A DNA stretch of 64,000 nucleotides from Verrucomicrobiota bacterium. GTDB taxonomy: Bacteria > Verrucomicrobiota > Verrucomicrobiia > Opitutales > UBA953. Made by a program: the position numbers and the translations under genes. Position 1 is the first letter of the stretch; each line of letters starts with the position of its first letter. Positions 39,439-48,201 of the stretch are shown one piece after another. The stretch spans positions 1-64,000 of the forward strand of contig BGOK01000011.1 of the NCBI GenBank assembly GCA_003569205.1, written 5' to 3'. Below the pieces are notes generated by a model. It worked only from the letters and a program-made list of their open reading frames with translations. It had not been told where the DNA came from and did no database searches.

Positions 39439-42400
39439 TTAGTAGCGTGTGATGACTTCGTGAGAGTTGAGGAGCACGCGGCAGGCCTGCGTCCAAGCGG
39501 CGTGCGTAGCTGGGTCGTCCGTCGGTGACGACGTTAGGCCGATCTTCAGAAGCTTGGTCGCTTCGGTCGGGTTGGCCGTGTAGTAGACCTTCTGATCCGC
39601 GATGAGTTTCTCGAGCGCGGTGCGTTCCGAAGCTTTGATATTACGGCCGACGGCGAGAACGAAAGCGGCGTTGAGGCGATCTTCCTTGGCTGGTTTGGTG
39701 AGGAGGCGGGCCGCGAGGACGCGGGCCGCTTCGACGAAGGTGGGGTCATTCAAGAGTGTCAGGGCTTGCTGGGGCGTATTGCTGGAGTTGCGTAGTGCCA
39801 CGCACTCGTCGCGGGCCGGGGCATCGAAGTTCACCAACATCGGGTGGAGGAACATCCGCTGCCAGTGCATGTAAAGCCCACGGCGCCATTGTTCAGCGTC
39901 TTTACTCGCACTGTAGTTCCGGTTGGGGAACTGCAATGGCTCGTAGTAGCCGTCGGGTTGATAGGGCTTCACGCTCGGCCCGCCGATGTCGGCGGCGTTC
40001 AGTAGGCCAGCGATGGCGAGGGCGTTGTCCCGGATGAATTCGGCATCGAGGCGCCGCGGATTCTGCGAGGCTAAGAGGCGGTTAGCGGGGTCGAGGTCTT
40101 TTAATTCCGGACGCAGGCTGCTGCTCTGGCGGTAAGTGCGGCTAGTCACCATGAGTTTGACCATGCGCTTGACGTCCCAGCCATGGTCGCGGAATTCGAC
40201 CGCGAGCCAGTCCATGAGCTCGGGGTGCGAGGGGAGTTCGCCTTGCGAGCCAAGGTCATCGAGGACGGCCGATAGGCCATTGCCATGGAAGATTTGCCAC
40301 AACCGGTTCGTGAAGGTGCGGGCGGTGATGGGATTTTCTTTCGACGTCAGCCAATTCGCGAGGTCGAGGCGGTTGAGTCGCTTTTGTTCGGTACTCTGGC
40401 GGTAGCCGGGCAGGAACGAAGGGGTGGCGGGTAAAACTACGGGGCCAGTGGTGTCGAGGAAGTTACCACGTGGCAGGATCCGCACGGTGATGGGTGCACG
40501 CGCTTCGGTCACGAGCGACCAAGCTGCTCCCCGTCGATAGTCGCGGAGTTTGGCGGCCATGGCTTTGACCTGCTCGAAGTCGGGGCGTGCTGGCTGGACC
40601 GAGCACAGGTAGGCGACGGCTTGATCGGCGGGCGTCCGCGGGAGGGCGCCCACGGTCAGTGGGTCGTAGCCGCCAAAGGGCGTGACCGAAACCTGGATAG
40701 GCTGAGTGTTAGCGCCGTCGATGGCGACCAGGAGGGCATCGCCTTCAGCTAGGTCGACCGGCGTGTCCAAGAGCCAGACGGCGGAGGCCGTGCCCGTCGC
40801 CGGCACCGTTAACGCCCAAGTGTTGCCGATACCGAGAATCTCGGCGCCGCCTGAATATTTGATGTCGTGCGCGGCAGCATCAGCGAAGCCAGCCGTGAGT
40901 TTGCGCTCCTTGCCGGCGGCATTACGGACAGTGAAACCAACGGTGAGGCTGCTACGGGTGCCGGCTTTAGCTTCCGGTAAGGAGAGGCGCACGGCGGCCA
41001 CACGCAGGGCACCAGGCTTTAGGGCGACGACGAGGCCTTCGCCTTTAGCGAGGGCTTTCTTCAGGGCGATGGGCTGTCCAGCCGGCAGCGTTTGCAGGGA
41101 GGATTCAACGACGGTTCCAGCACTTGGGGCGGGGGCAACCTTCGCCCCTTTCTTCGCCGGCGTGGCAGCCACCGCGGCCTTATGGATTTCAAAGCTGCCC
41201 GCAGGCTTCAACCACCCATCCGCGTTTTTCAGGGCGAAGGGTTGGAGTGACTTTGCCCAGGCGGCAACTTTCGCGGGGTCAGTCTTCGCTTGGGCAAAGT
41301 CCGCGATTTCACGACGGGCGCGGGCATCCTGCTTTTGCAGGTACGGGCTGGTGGTCTTGATTTCAGGGGGGAAGGGCGAATCGTTATTCACGCCCTTGAG
41401 CTCCGGCTCCGGGGTGTAGGAATAATCGGCGTAGACGCCCCATTGCTTCACGTCGGCAAAGAAAGACTGCAGGGTGTAGAAGTCGGCTGCCTTGATCGGG
41501 TCGAATTTATGGTCATGGCATTCAGCGCAGCCGAACGTGGAGCCTAGCCAAGCGGCCGAAACGGAGCGGACGCGCTCGGCTCCGTACTTTGCGAGGTATT
41601 CCTTCGGTTGGGCACCGCCTTCGCGGGTCATCATGTTGAGGCGGTTATACCCGGAAGCGACTTTCTGTTCTTCCGTCGAATTGGGCAGGAGGTCGCCCGC
41701 CAGTTGCTCACGGGTGAAGGCGTCGAAGGGCTTATTACTATTGAAAGCGTTAATCACATAATCGCGGTAAGGGAAAATGCGTTGGTTCTGGTCACCGTGG
41801 AAGCCGACGGTGTCTGCATAGCGCGCGATATCCAGCCACCAGACGGACATGCGTTCACCGTAATGGGGCGAGGCGAGCAGGCGGTCGACCTGCTTCTCGT
41901 AGGCGGTGGGTGATTGGTCAGCGAGGAAGGCCGCGAGTTCTTCGGGGGTCGGCGGCAGGCCGGTGAGGTCGAGCGTGACGCGACGGAGGAGCTTTTCTTT
42001 CGACGTCTCCGCAGAAGGCATAATCTTCTTCTCGGCCAACTTCTTTCCGATGAAAGCATCAATGGGGTTACGTCCGCCAGCCGGCATCGGCGGAACGGCC
42101 ACCGGCTTTAAGGGCGTGTAGGCCCAGTGGTCTTCGTAAAGGGCGCCTTGCTTCACCCAGCGTCGAAAGAGTTCCTTCTGTTCCGGCGTCAGGGTCTTGT
42201 GCGACGCCTTTTCCGGCATGAGGTCGTCTTCGTCCTTGGTGAAAATCCGTTTGATGATTTCCGATGCCTCGGGCTTGCCTGGGACGATGGCAATCTCCCC
42301 ACTCTTGCCCGCCTTCAGGGCGAATTCGCGGATGTCGAGACGGAGGTCAGCCTTACGTGCCTTCGCGTCGAAGCCGTGGCAGTGGAAGCAGGTGTCCGAC

Positions 42401-42522
42401 ATGATCGGACGGATGTCGCGGTTGAAGTAGACGGTGTCATCGGCTTGGTCGGCGGCGAACAGGGTGGGCAGGCCGAGGACGGTAACGGCGATAAGACAAA
42501 GGGCGCGCAGGTGAGGGGGCAT
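39439..42522 (-). CDS. DUF1549/DUF1553 protein with cytochrome c-like domain (copy 2)
   Basis: SDTCFHCHGFDAKARKADLRLD, FGCAECHDHKFDP; ITARTFTNRLWQIFHGNGL. Confidence 0.93.
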   Translation of the reverse strand: MPPHLRALCLIAVTVLGLPTLFAADQADDTVYFNRDIRPIMSDTCFHCHGFDAKARKADLRLDIREFALKAGKSGEIAIVPGKPEASEIIKRIFTKDEDDLMPEKASHKTLTPEQKELFRRWVKQGALYEDHWAYTPLKPVAVPPMPAGGRNPIDAFIGKKLAEKKIMPSAETSKEKLLRRVTLDLTGLPPTPEELAAFLADQSPTAYEKQVDRLLASPHYGERMSVWWLDIARYADTVGFHGDQNQRIFPYRDYVINAFNSNKPFDAFTREQLAGDLLPNSTEEQKVASGYNRLNMMTREGGAQPKEYLAKYGAERVRSVSAAWLGSTFGCAECHDHKFDPIKAADFYTLQSFFADVKQWGVYADYSYTPEPELKGVNNDSPFPPEIKTTSPYLQKQDARARREIADFAQAKTDPAKVAAWAKSLQPFALKNADGWLKPAGSFEIHKAAVAATPAKKGAKVAPAPSAGTVVESSLQTLPAGQPIALKKALAKGEGLVVALKPGALRVAAVRLSLPEAKAGTRSSLTVGFTVRNAAGKERKLTAGFADAAAHDIKYSGGAEILGIGNTWALTVPATGTASAVWLLDTPVDLAEGDALLVAIDGANTQPIQVSVTPFGGYDPLTVGALPRTPADQAVAYLCSVQPARPDFEQVKAMAAKLRDYRRGAAWSLVTEARAPITVRILPRGNFLDTTGPVVLPATPSFLPGYRQSTEQKRLNRLDLANWLTSKENPITARTFTNRLWQIFHGNGLSAVLDDLGSQGELPSHPELMDWLAVEFRDHGWDVKRMVKLMVTSRTYRQSSSLRPELKDLDPANRLLASQNPRRLDAEFIRDNALAIAGLLNAADIGGPSVKPYQPDGYYEPLQFPNRNYSASKDAEQWRRGLYMHWQRMFLHPMLVNFDAPARDECVALRNSSNTPQQALTLLNDPTFVEAARVLAARLLTKPAKEDRLNAAFVLAVGRNIKASERTALEKLIADQKVYYTANPTEATKLLKIGLTSSPTDDPATHAAWTQACRVLLNSHEVITRY

Positions 42523-42639
42523 GGCTGAACTTTATAAGACAACCTTGTTGAGGGGTTGTTTCAATGCCAATGGCAACGCGAAGGGTCAAAAGCGCGGGTC
42601 TTTCCCTCTATAAGCCCGGCTATCCCTCACGGCTGAGGT

Positions 42640-44727
42640 TTAGGGCTTCGGAACCCAATTCACTGCGTCAATCACAACATACCCGTCGGCGCCTTGGTTG
42701 CCGATGGTCAGGCTGGCCGGTTGGGAGGCATCGAAGGTGTAGACCCCGAGGCTGAAGAGGTTATTGGCGGTCTTGTCCCGTAGGTTGACCTTTAGGACGG
42801 TATTCCCGCCCGCATGGGCGATGGTTACCGGGGCGTTCGAGGCACGGTTGATGTTGGGGACGAGGGCAAGGAAGACTTCATACTTTCCTGACTTGGGGAG
42901 TTTGGCTTCGAAGCGAGCGGTCATGGGGCCGTGCTCGCCCTTGCTGTCGTGGCGGTAGCCAGTGCCGATGAAGGCCGCCGAGGCCACGCTCTCCGTCCAG
43001 TTGCCCGTAACTTTGGCGTCAGCGTCATCGACGGTGATGCCCGGGAGTTCCTTGCCTTCGCGGCGGATGGCCTTGGGCCCCGCGGCGCGGTCGAGAACCT
43101 GTCCATCGGCAAGTAGTTTGGCGCTGAGGTCGGCGTAGGCGACGTCCTGCACGGCAATTTTCTGGTCGATGGCGAGAGAGGCGGCAGTAGCGGCCGACTG
43201 ACCGAGGATCATGAAGACGGGTTCCATACGAATCGAGCCGTAGGCGATGTGCGTGCAGCTGACGCAGACCGGCACAAGGAGGTTCGTGCACTGGTCCTTC
43301 TTCGGGATGATTGAGCCATATTCAATGGGGTAGGGACGACCCGGATTCACCTGCACGTCGCCTTCGTTGCGGACGTAAGCTTTGCCGTCGGCATCCTTTA
43401 CGACGATACGCTGCACGTTGTGCGAATCCATGTTGTAGGAACCCATGCCCACGGAGCGTGGGGTCGGGATCTTTCGCTTGAGGTGGTTCTCGTTGACGAC
43501 GACGTCGGCAGTCATGCGCCGGGCTTCGCGGACGTAAATCTGGTGCGGCCAGTGGCCGTTGTCCGTGAACTCATCCTTAGCCAGACCCCATTGCGCAAAG
43601 CCTTCGCGAATCTTGGCCGGGACGGAGGCGTCGTTCGCCAAGAAATAAAGGTAGCCCTGCTGGTATTGGCGGTGCTCCGCAATGATCTCGCGGCGACGCT
43701 CATAGGAGGCGTCGGGGTAATCCCAGTTCATACCTATGTTATCCGTGCTGAAGGGGCCGTGGTTGTTGGTGTCGGTCTTGGCGTTCGGGATGAGGTCGAA
43801 TTTACCAAAGACGTGCGTGGCGCCTTGAGCTAACGCCCGGGCAAGGAGGGCGTATTGCTTCGGGTCATAACCTGGCGGCTGAGGGAATTCGACACGGTTG
43901 GCCGCCACCTTGGTCAGGCACATGCGGAAGTTGTACGCTTGGATCTTTTTGTCGCCGGCGCCGTCTTGGCCGCCGACGGGGATGTTCTGAATGCGGGGCA
44001 AGAGGCCGGACTTCGGGTCGCCTTCAATGACATAGGGGTCAACCTTGCCTGCAAATTGGTGCGACTTGGCATGGCCAAGTTGGATGCCATTGAGGGTCTC
44101 GTCGAAGGCTGCGTTGGGTTCACGGCCAAAGGTGTAGCTGACGCCAGCAGCAGCCATCAGGTCACCTTCGTAGGTGGCGTCGATGAACATACGTCCAGCA
44201 AAGCGACGTTTGCTCAAAGTGGTGATGGCAACGATGCGGCCATCCTGCTTCTCGACCCCATGGGCTCGGTCGAGCCATTCGTTGCGTTCGATGGTCAACT
44301 TAAATTCCTTCACGTAGTCTTCGAAGACTTTCTCAGCAACCGATGGCTCAAAGATCCACATGGTACGTTCGGTCGCATCCATTGCCACCGTGCCTTGGCC
44401 TTTATTGCCAAACTTTTCCTTGGCTTCATGCTTCCACGCGCCGGGCTGCTGGTAGGTCTGCCAAACACGGTGGTAGAAGTCGCGTGAGAGACCCCCGATG
44501 ACGGACTTATCGCCGGAGTCGGTGAAGCCTAAGCCACCACTCGAGAGGCCGCCGAGGTGCTTGTCGGGGCTAATGACGATGACGGTCTTGCCCATCTTCT
44601 TCGCTTGAACGGCGGCAATGACGGCGGCCGAGGTGCCGCCGTAGATGACGATGTCATAGGTCGGCGGCGGGGTTTCTGCAACGAGCGCACAGGGTAGGGC
44701 GAGGAATAGGGCGAAGAGACGGCGCAT
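42640..44727 (-). CDS. FAD-dependent oxidoreductase with C-terminal golvesin/xanthan lyase-like domain
   Basis: YDIVIYGGTSAAVIAAVQAKKMGKTVIVISPDKHLGGLSSGGLG; C-terminal YDASQPASLTIGNQGADGYVVIDAVNWVP-like module. Confidence 0.9.
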   Translation of the reverse strand: MRRLFALFLALPCALVAETPPPTYDIVIYGGTSAAVIAAVQAKKMGKTVIVISPDKHLGGLSSGGLGFTDSGDKSVIGGLSRDFYHRVWQTYQQPGAWKHEAKEKFGNKGQGTVAMDATERTMWIFEPSVAEKVFEDYVKEFKLTIERNEWLDRAHGVEKQDGRIVAITTLSKRRFAGRMFIDATYEGDLMAAAGVSYTFGREPNAAFDETLNGIQLGHAKSHQFAGKVDPYVIEGDPKSGLLPRIQNIPVGGQDGAGDKKIQAYNFRMCLTKVAANRVEFPQPPGYDPKQYALLARALAQGATHVFGKFDLIPNAKTDTNNHGPFSTDNIGMNWDYPDASYERRREIIAEHRQYQQGYLYFLANDASVPAKIREGFAQWGLAKDEFTDNGHWPHQIYVREARRMTADVVVNENHLKRKIPTPRSVGMGSYNMDSHNVQRIVVKDADGKAYVRNEGDVQVNPGRPYPIEYGSIIPKKDQCTNLLVPVCVSCTHIAYGSIRMEPVFMILGQSAATAASLAIDQKIAVQDVAYADLSAKLLADGQVLDRAAGPKAIRREGKELPGITVDDADAKVTGNWTESVASAAFIGTGYRHDSKGEHGPMTARFEAKLPKSGKYEVFLALVPNINRASNAPVTIAHAGGNTVLKVNLRDKTANNLFSLGVYTFDASQPASLTIGNQGADGYVVIDAVNWVPKP

Positions 44728-44752
44728 GGGGTGTGATGAAAAAGGGGGCGAA

Positions 44753-44780
44753 AAAGGGGAAAGGGGACAGGGGATGGGGT
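44753..44780 (+). repeat. Short heptanucleotide array
   Basis: AAAGGGG AAAGGGG ACAGGGG ATGGGGT, in the 58-nt gap between two minus-strand genes. Confidence 0.7.
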
Positions 44781-44785
44781 CTGGC

Positions 44786-45808
44786 TTATTTCATAGCCTT
44801 GAGGACGTCACTGCCTTCCATCGTATTATTATTCATGAGCACGATACGCACGGTGGCTTGGGCCGGCACGACTTGAATCGATGAACGGTAGCCAGCGGTG
44901 GCGCCATCGTGCCCGTAGGCGAGCCGCTCCGCCGTGCCCGTCCGAAAGGCGCCGAGGGCGACTTTGCCACCATTGACGTTGGCGTCCGCATGCGCCTGCA
45001 AGGCCAGCGTGAGGGCATCCTTCAGCGGCGTGCGCTCTGGGTTTGCCAGGGCTTGTCCAAACTTGAGCATGTCCGCGGCAGTACTGCGGAGGCTGCCGGC
45101 GGGAGCAAAGGCTTGGAAGGTGGTAACGATGCCAGGCTTGGTGCCGCTGTAGGGCGGAGCTAAGGTGCCGAGGCTGGGCAAGTGACTCGGCTGCGTATGC
45201 GTCAGTCCCAGTGGCTTGCAGACTTTCTCGAGCACACAGTCCGTCCACGATTTACCGTATTGCTTGGCCACCAAGTAGCCGAGCAGCGAGACGCCGATGT
45301 TTGAATAGCTGCAGGCATACGGAGCATCCTTTTTCAATTCTACTTTCGCCAGCCAGGCTAGCATCAGCGTGTCGTCGTAGGTCGCGTAACTCTTGAAGCC
45401 GTTAGTGAAGTTGTCCGGCATACGGGGCAAGCCGCTGGTATGGGTTGAGAGCTGCTTGAGGGTGATCCGACCGACGCGGGCATCGGCGAATTTGCAGTCA
45501 GGCCCGACGAGTTCGGCGACGGTGGTATCGAGGGTCACTTTCTTTTCCAAGACAGCTTCGGCGAGCAGGATGCCCGTGAAGATCTTCGTGAGCGAAGCGA
45601 TTTCGAACACCAAGGTTTCCGGGGCTTGCGTCGGGTCGGGCGACTGGCCGGCCAAGGCGAAGCGTGTGCCTCGCGGTGTCTGCTCGGCGGTGACGATACA
45701 GCCGGCAGGGAGTTTAGGTGTTAGCGATTCGGCGGCTTCCGCCAAGGTCTTAGCGTGCCCAGAGCAAAAGGCGAACAGGCAAGCGATGATGGCCAGTGTC
45801 TGGCGCAT
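44786..45808 (-). CDS. Serine hydrolase / beta-lactamase family
   Basis: FEIASLTKIFTGILLAEAV (SxxK), YSNIGVSLLGYLVA. Confidence 0.9.
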   Translation of the reverse strand: MRQTLAIIACLFAFCSGHAKTLAEAAESLTPKLPAGCIVTAEQTPRGTRFALAGQSPDPTQAPETLVFEIASLTKIFTGILLAEAVLEKKVTLDTTVAELVGPDCKFADARVGRITLKQLSTHTSGLPRMPDNFTNGFKSYATYDDTLMLAWLAKVELKKDAPYACSYSNIGVSLLGYLVAKQYGKSWTDCVLEKVCKPLGLTHTQPSHLPSLGTLAPPYSGTKPGIVTTFQAFAPAGSLRSTAADMLKFGQALANPERTPLKDALTLALQAHADANVNGGKVALGAFRTGTAERLAYGHDGATAGYRSSIQVVPAQATVRIVLMNNNTMEGSDVLKAMK

Positions 45809-45810
45809 GG

Positions 45811-46698
45811 TCAGCGGTTCTCTCCCTGCTTACGGATGAATTGTAGCACGGCCTTGTGGCCGGGGTCGTCGGGGAAGCGAAGGTTGTGTCCGATACTGCC
45901 GTGGTCGGTATCCGTGACCTTGAGCGAGGTGGTTTCAACATGGCCCGCACCCTTCAGCATCGCGATGAGAAACTGACTTTCCTCGGCGCGTCCAGTCATG
46001 TCGTGATCGGAGTAGAGCGTCAAAATCGGTGGTAGGGTCTTCTGCACGTGGAAGGCGGGGGCGGCTTCGTCGGACGTGACACTGTAGCGACCTTGCCCGC
46101 GTTCCTCGCGGATGGTGTAATGCGTGAAGACTTGGCCACTGACCTGCGCGATGCCCGCGACGTCCTTGAGGCTGAGGCCGTAGGGTTTCAGTCGGCTAGC
46201 GTCAAAGCCCACCATGAGTGCGAGGTAGCCGCCCGCAGAATGTCCGCCGATGAAGACCTTGCGCGGGTCTCCGCCCATTCGGCCGATGTTGCGTACCGTC
46301 CAGGCGAAGGCCGCGGCGGCATCGTCGACATACTCCGGGTATTTTGCCTTCGGGCTGAGCCGGTAATCGGGCACGACTACCGCGATGCCTTCGCGGGCGA
46401 AGCTCGCCGCAATTTCGGCGCAATGCTCGGAGGCGAGTCCTTTGCTGCCTTTCTTTAAGCCACCCCCGTAGAACCAAACATAAGTCGCAAAAGGCGTGTC
46501 GCTTTTGGCGGGTAAGGTGACGTCCAACTTGCAGCGTTCCGCCTCGTAGGCCGTGAGGTCATTGCCGGTCCGGTAGGCGATATCCTTGACGACTTTGACG
46601 TCGGTCGGGGTTTCGGCAGCGAAGCTGGGTCCATAGCCGACGAGGAAGGTTAGGCAGAAAGCAAGCAGTCGACGCATGGCGGGGCAGGGGTGACCCAA
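45811..46698 (-). CDS. Secreted alpha/beta hydrolase
   Basis: TYVWFYGGGLKKGSKGL, VFIGGHSAGGYLALMVG. Confidence 0.88.
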   Translation of the reverse strand: MGHPCPAMRRLLAFCLTFLVGYGPSFAAETPTDVKVVKDIAYRTGNDLTAYEAERCKLDVTLPAKSDTPFATYVWFYGGGLKKGSKGLASEHCAEIAASFAREGIAVVVPDYRLSPKAKYPEYVDDAAAAFAWTVRNIGRMGGDPRKVFIGGHSAGGYLALMVGFDASRLKPYGLSLKDVAGIAQVSGQVFTHYTIREERGQGRYSVTSDEAAPAFHVQKTLPPILTLYSDHDMTGRAEESQFLIAMLKGAGHVETTSLKVTDTDHGSIGHNLRFPDDPGHKAVLQFIRKQGENR

Positions 46699-46762
46699 GG
46701 TTGGCGGACACCCGGCGGAGGGGAAGCGTGAAGTGGTCGAGCCGGCCTTCCTGAATGACCGG

Positions 46763-48199
46763 TTAGGCGATGAGGCCCTGCACGACCTTACCGTGGACGT
46801 CGGTCAGGCGATAATCACGGCCAGCGTGGCGGAAGGTGAACTCTTCGTGGTTAAAGCCGAGGAGCTTCATGATCGTCGCATGCAGGTCGTGCACATGGAC
46901 CACATCCTTGACGGACTTAAAGCCGAACTCGTCCGTTTCGCCGTAAACTGTCCCGCCGCGGACGCCGCCACCAGCCATCCACATCGTGAAGCCGTGGTGG
47001 TTGTGGTCGCGACCATTGATCTTGCCTGCGTTGGAGCCAGGGGTGGGGAGTTCGACGGTCGGGGTGCGGCCGAATTCTCCGCCCCAGATGACGAGCGTCG
47101 AATCGAGCATGCCGCTCCGCTTGAGGTCAGCGAGGAGCGCGGCAATCGGTTGGTCGGACTCGTGTGCTAATTTGCGGTGTTTGACTTCGAGGTCGTCGTG
47201 GCTATCCCACGGCTGGCCAGCCCCGTGCCAGAGTTGGACGAAACGGACGCCGCGCTCGACGAGTCGGCGGGCGATCAGGAATTGGCGGCCTTGCGTGGTG
47301 TCGCCATACATCTCGCGAGTCGAGATCGACTCACGGCTGATATCAAAGGCATCGGTAGCTTCGAGCTGCATGCGGTAGGCCATCTCGAACGACTGCGCCC
47401 GAGCTTCGAGGGCGGCATCCTGCGGGTGGAGCGATTGGTGTGAGGCGTTGATGCGAGCAAGGAGGTCGAGCTGCTTGCGCTGGGCCGGACGGGAAAGGCC
47501 CGCGTTACGGATGTTTTCAATGAGTTCCTCCACGGTCTTTTTAGAGGAGTCGACGTAGTTGCCTTGATAGACGCCGGGCAAGAAGCCGCACTGCCAGTTC
47601 TGGGTTTCCTGGATCGGATAGCCGCCTGGACATAGAGTGATAAAGCCTGGGAGGTTTTCGTTTTCGGTGCCGAGCCCGTAGGTCACCCACGAACCTAAGC
47701 TGGGACGAACTTGGCGGGCTTCGCCGCAATTCATCAGTAGCAGGGAAGGCTCATGGTTCGGGACATTTGCCTGCATGGAGCGAATGACGCAGAGGTCATC
47801 AGCAAACGCCGCTGTCTTAGCAAAGAGCTCGCTAGCCTCGAGGCCGCTCTTACCGTAGCGCTTCCACGTGAAAGGCGAGCGGAAGGCTGCCCCCGTCTTG
47901 CGTTCAGTCGCGATGTAGTCGCCCGGTAGTTTCTGGCCGTGGTATTTATCGAGCGAGGTCTTCCGGTCAAAGGTGTCGACGTGCGAAGGGCCACCGTTGG
48001 CGAAGATATGGATGACGTGCTTGATCTTCGATGGCAGCGGGGCGCGGCGCGCTGCCAACGGCTGCAGTGGGTTGACGGAGGTCGGGGCGCCGTGCAGGTC
48101 GCGCTGCAGTAACGAAGCGAAGGCCAAGCCGCCCATGCCCATGCCGCACTTTCGCAGGAACTCTCGGCGACTATGGATGAAAGTGGGATCGTGGTGCAT
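46763..48199 (-). CDS. DUF1501 protein with Tat signal (copy 3)
   Basis: SRREFLRKCGMGMGGLAFASLL; HIFANGGPSHVDTFDRK; WGGEFGRTPTVELP. Confidence 0.93.
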   Translation of the reverse strand: MHHDPTFIHSRREFLRKCGMGMGGLAFASLLQRDLHGAPTSVNPLQPLAARRAPLPSKIKHVIHIFANGGPSHVDTFDRKTSLDKYHGQKLPGDYIATERKTGAAFRSPFTWKRYGKSGLEASELFAKTAAFADDLCVIRSMQANVPNHEPSLLLMNCGEARQVRPSLGSWVTYGLGTENENLPGFITLCPGGYPIQETQNWQCGFLPGVYQGNYVDSSKKTVEELIENIRNAGLSRPAQRKQLDLLARINASHQSLHPQDAALEARAQSFEMAYRMQLEATDAFDISRESISTREMYGDTTQGRQFLIARRLVERGVRFVQLWHGAGQPWDSHDDLEVKHRKLAHESDQPIAALLADLKRSGMLDSTLVIWGGEFGRTPTVELPTPGSNAGKINGRDHNHHGFTMWMAGGGVRGGTVYGETDEFGFKSVKDVVHVHDLHATIMKLLGFNHEEFTFRHAGRDYRLTDVHGKVVQGLIA

Positions 48200-48201
48200 G
48201 C

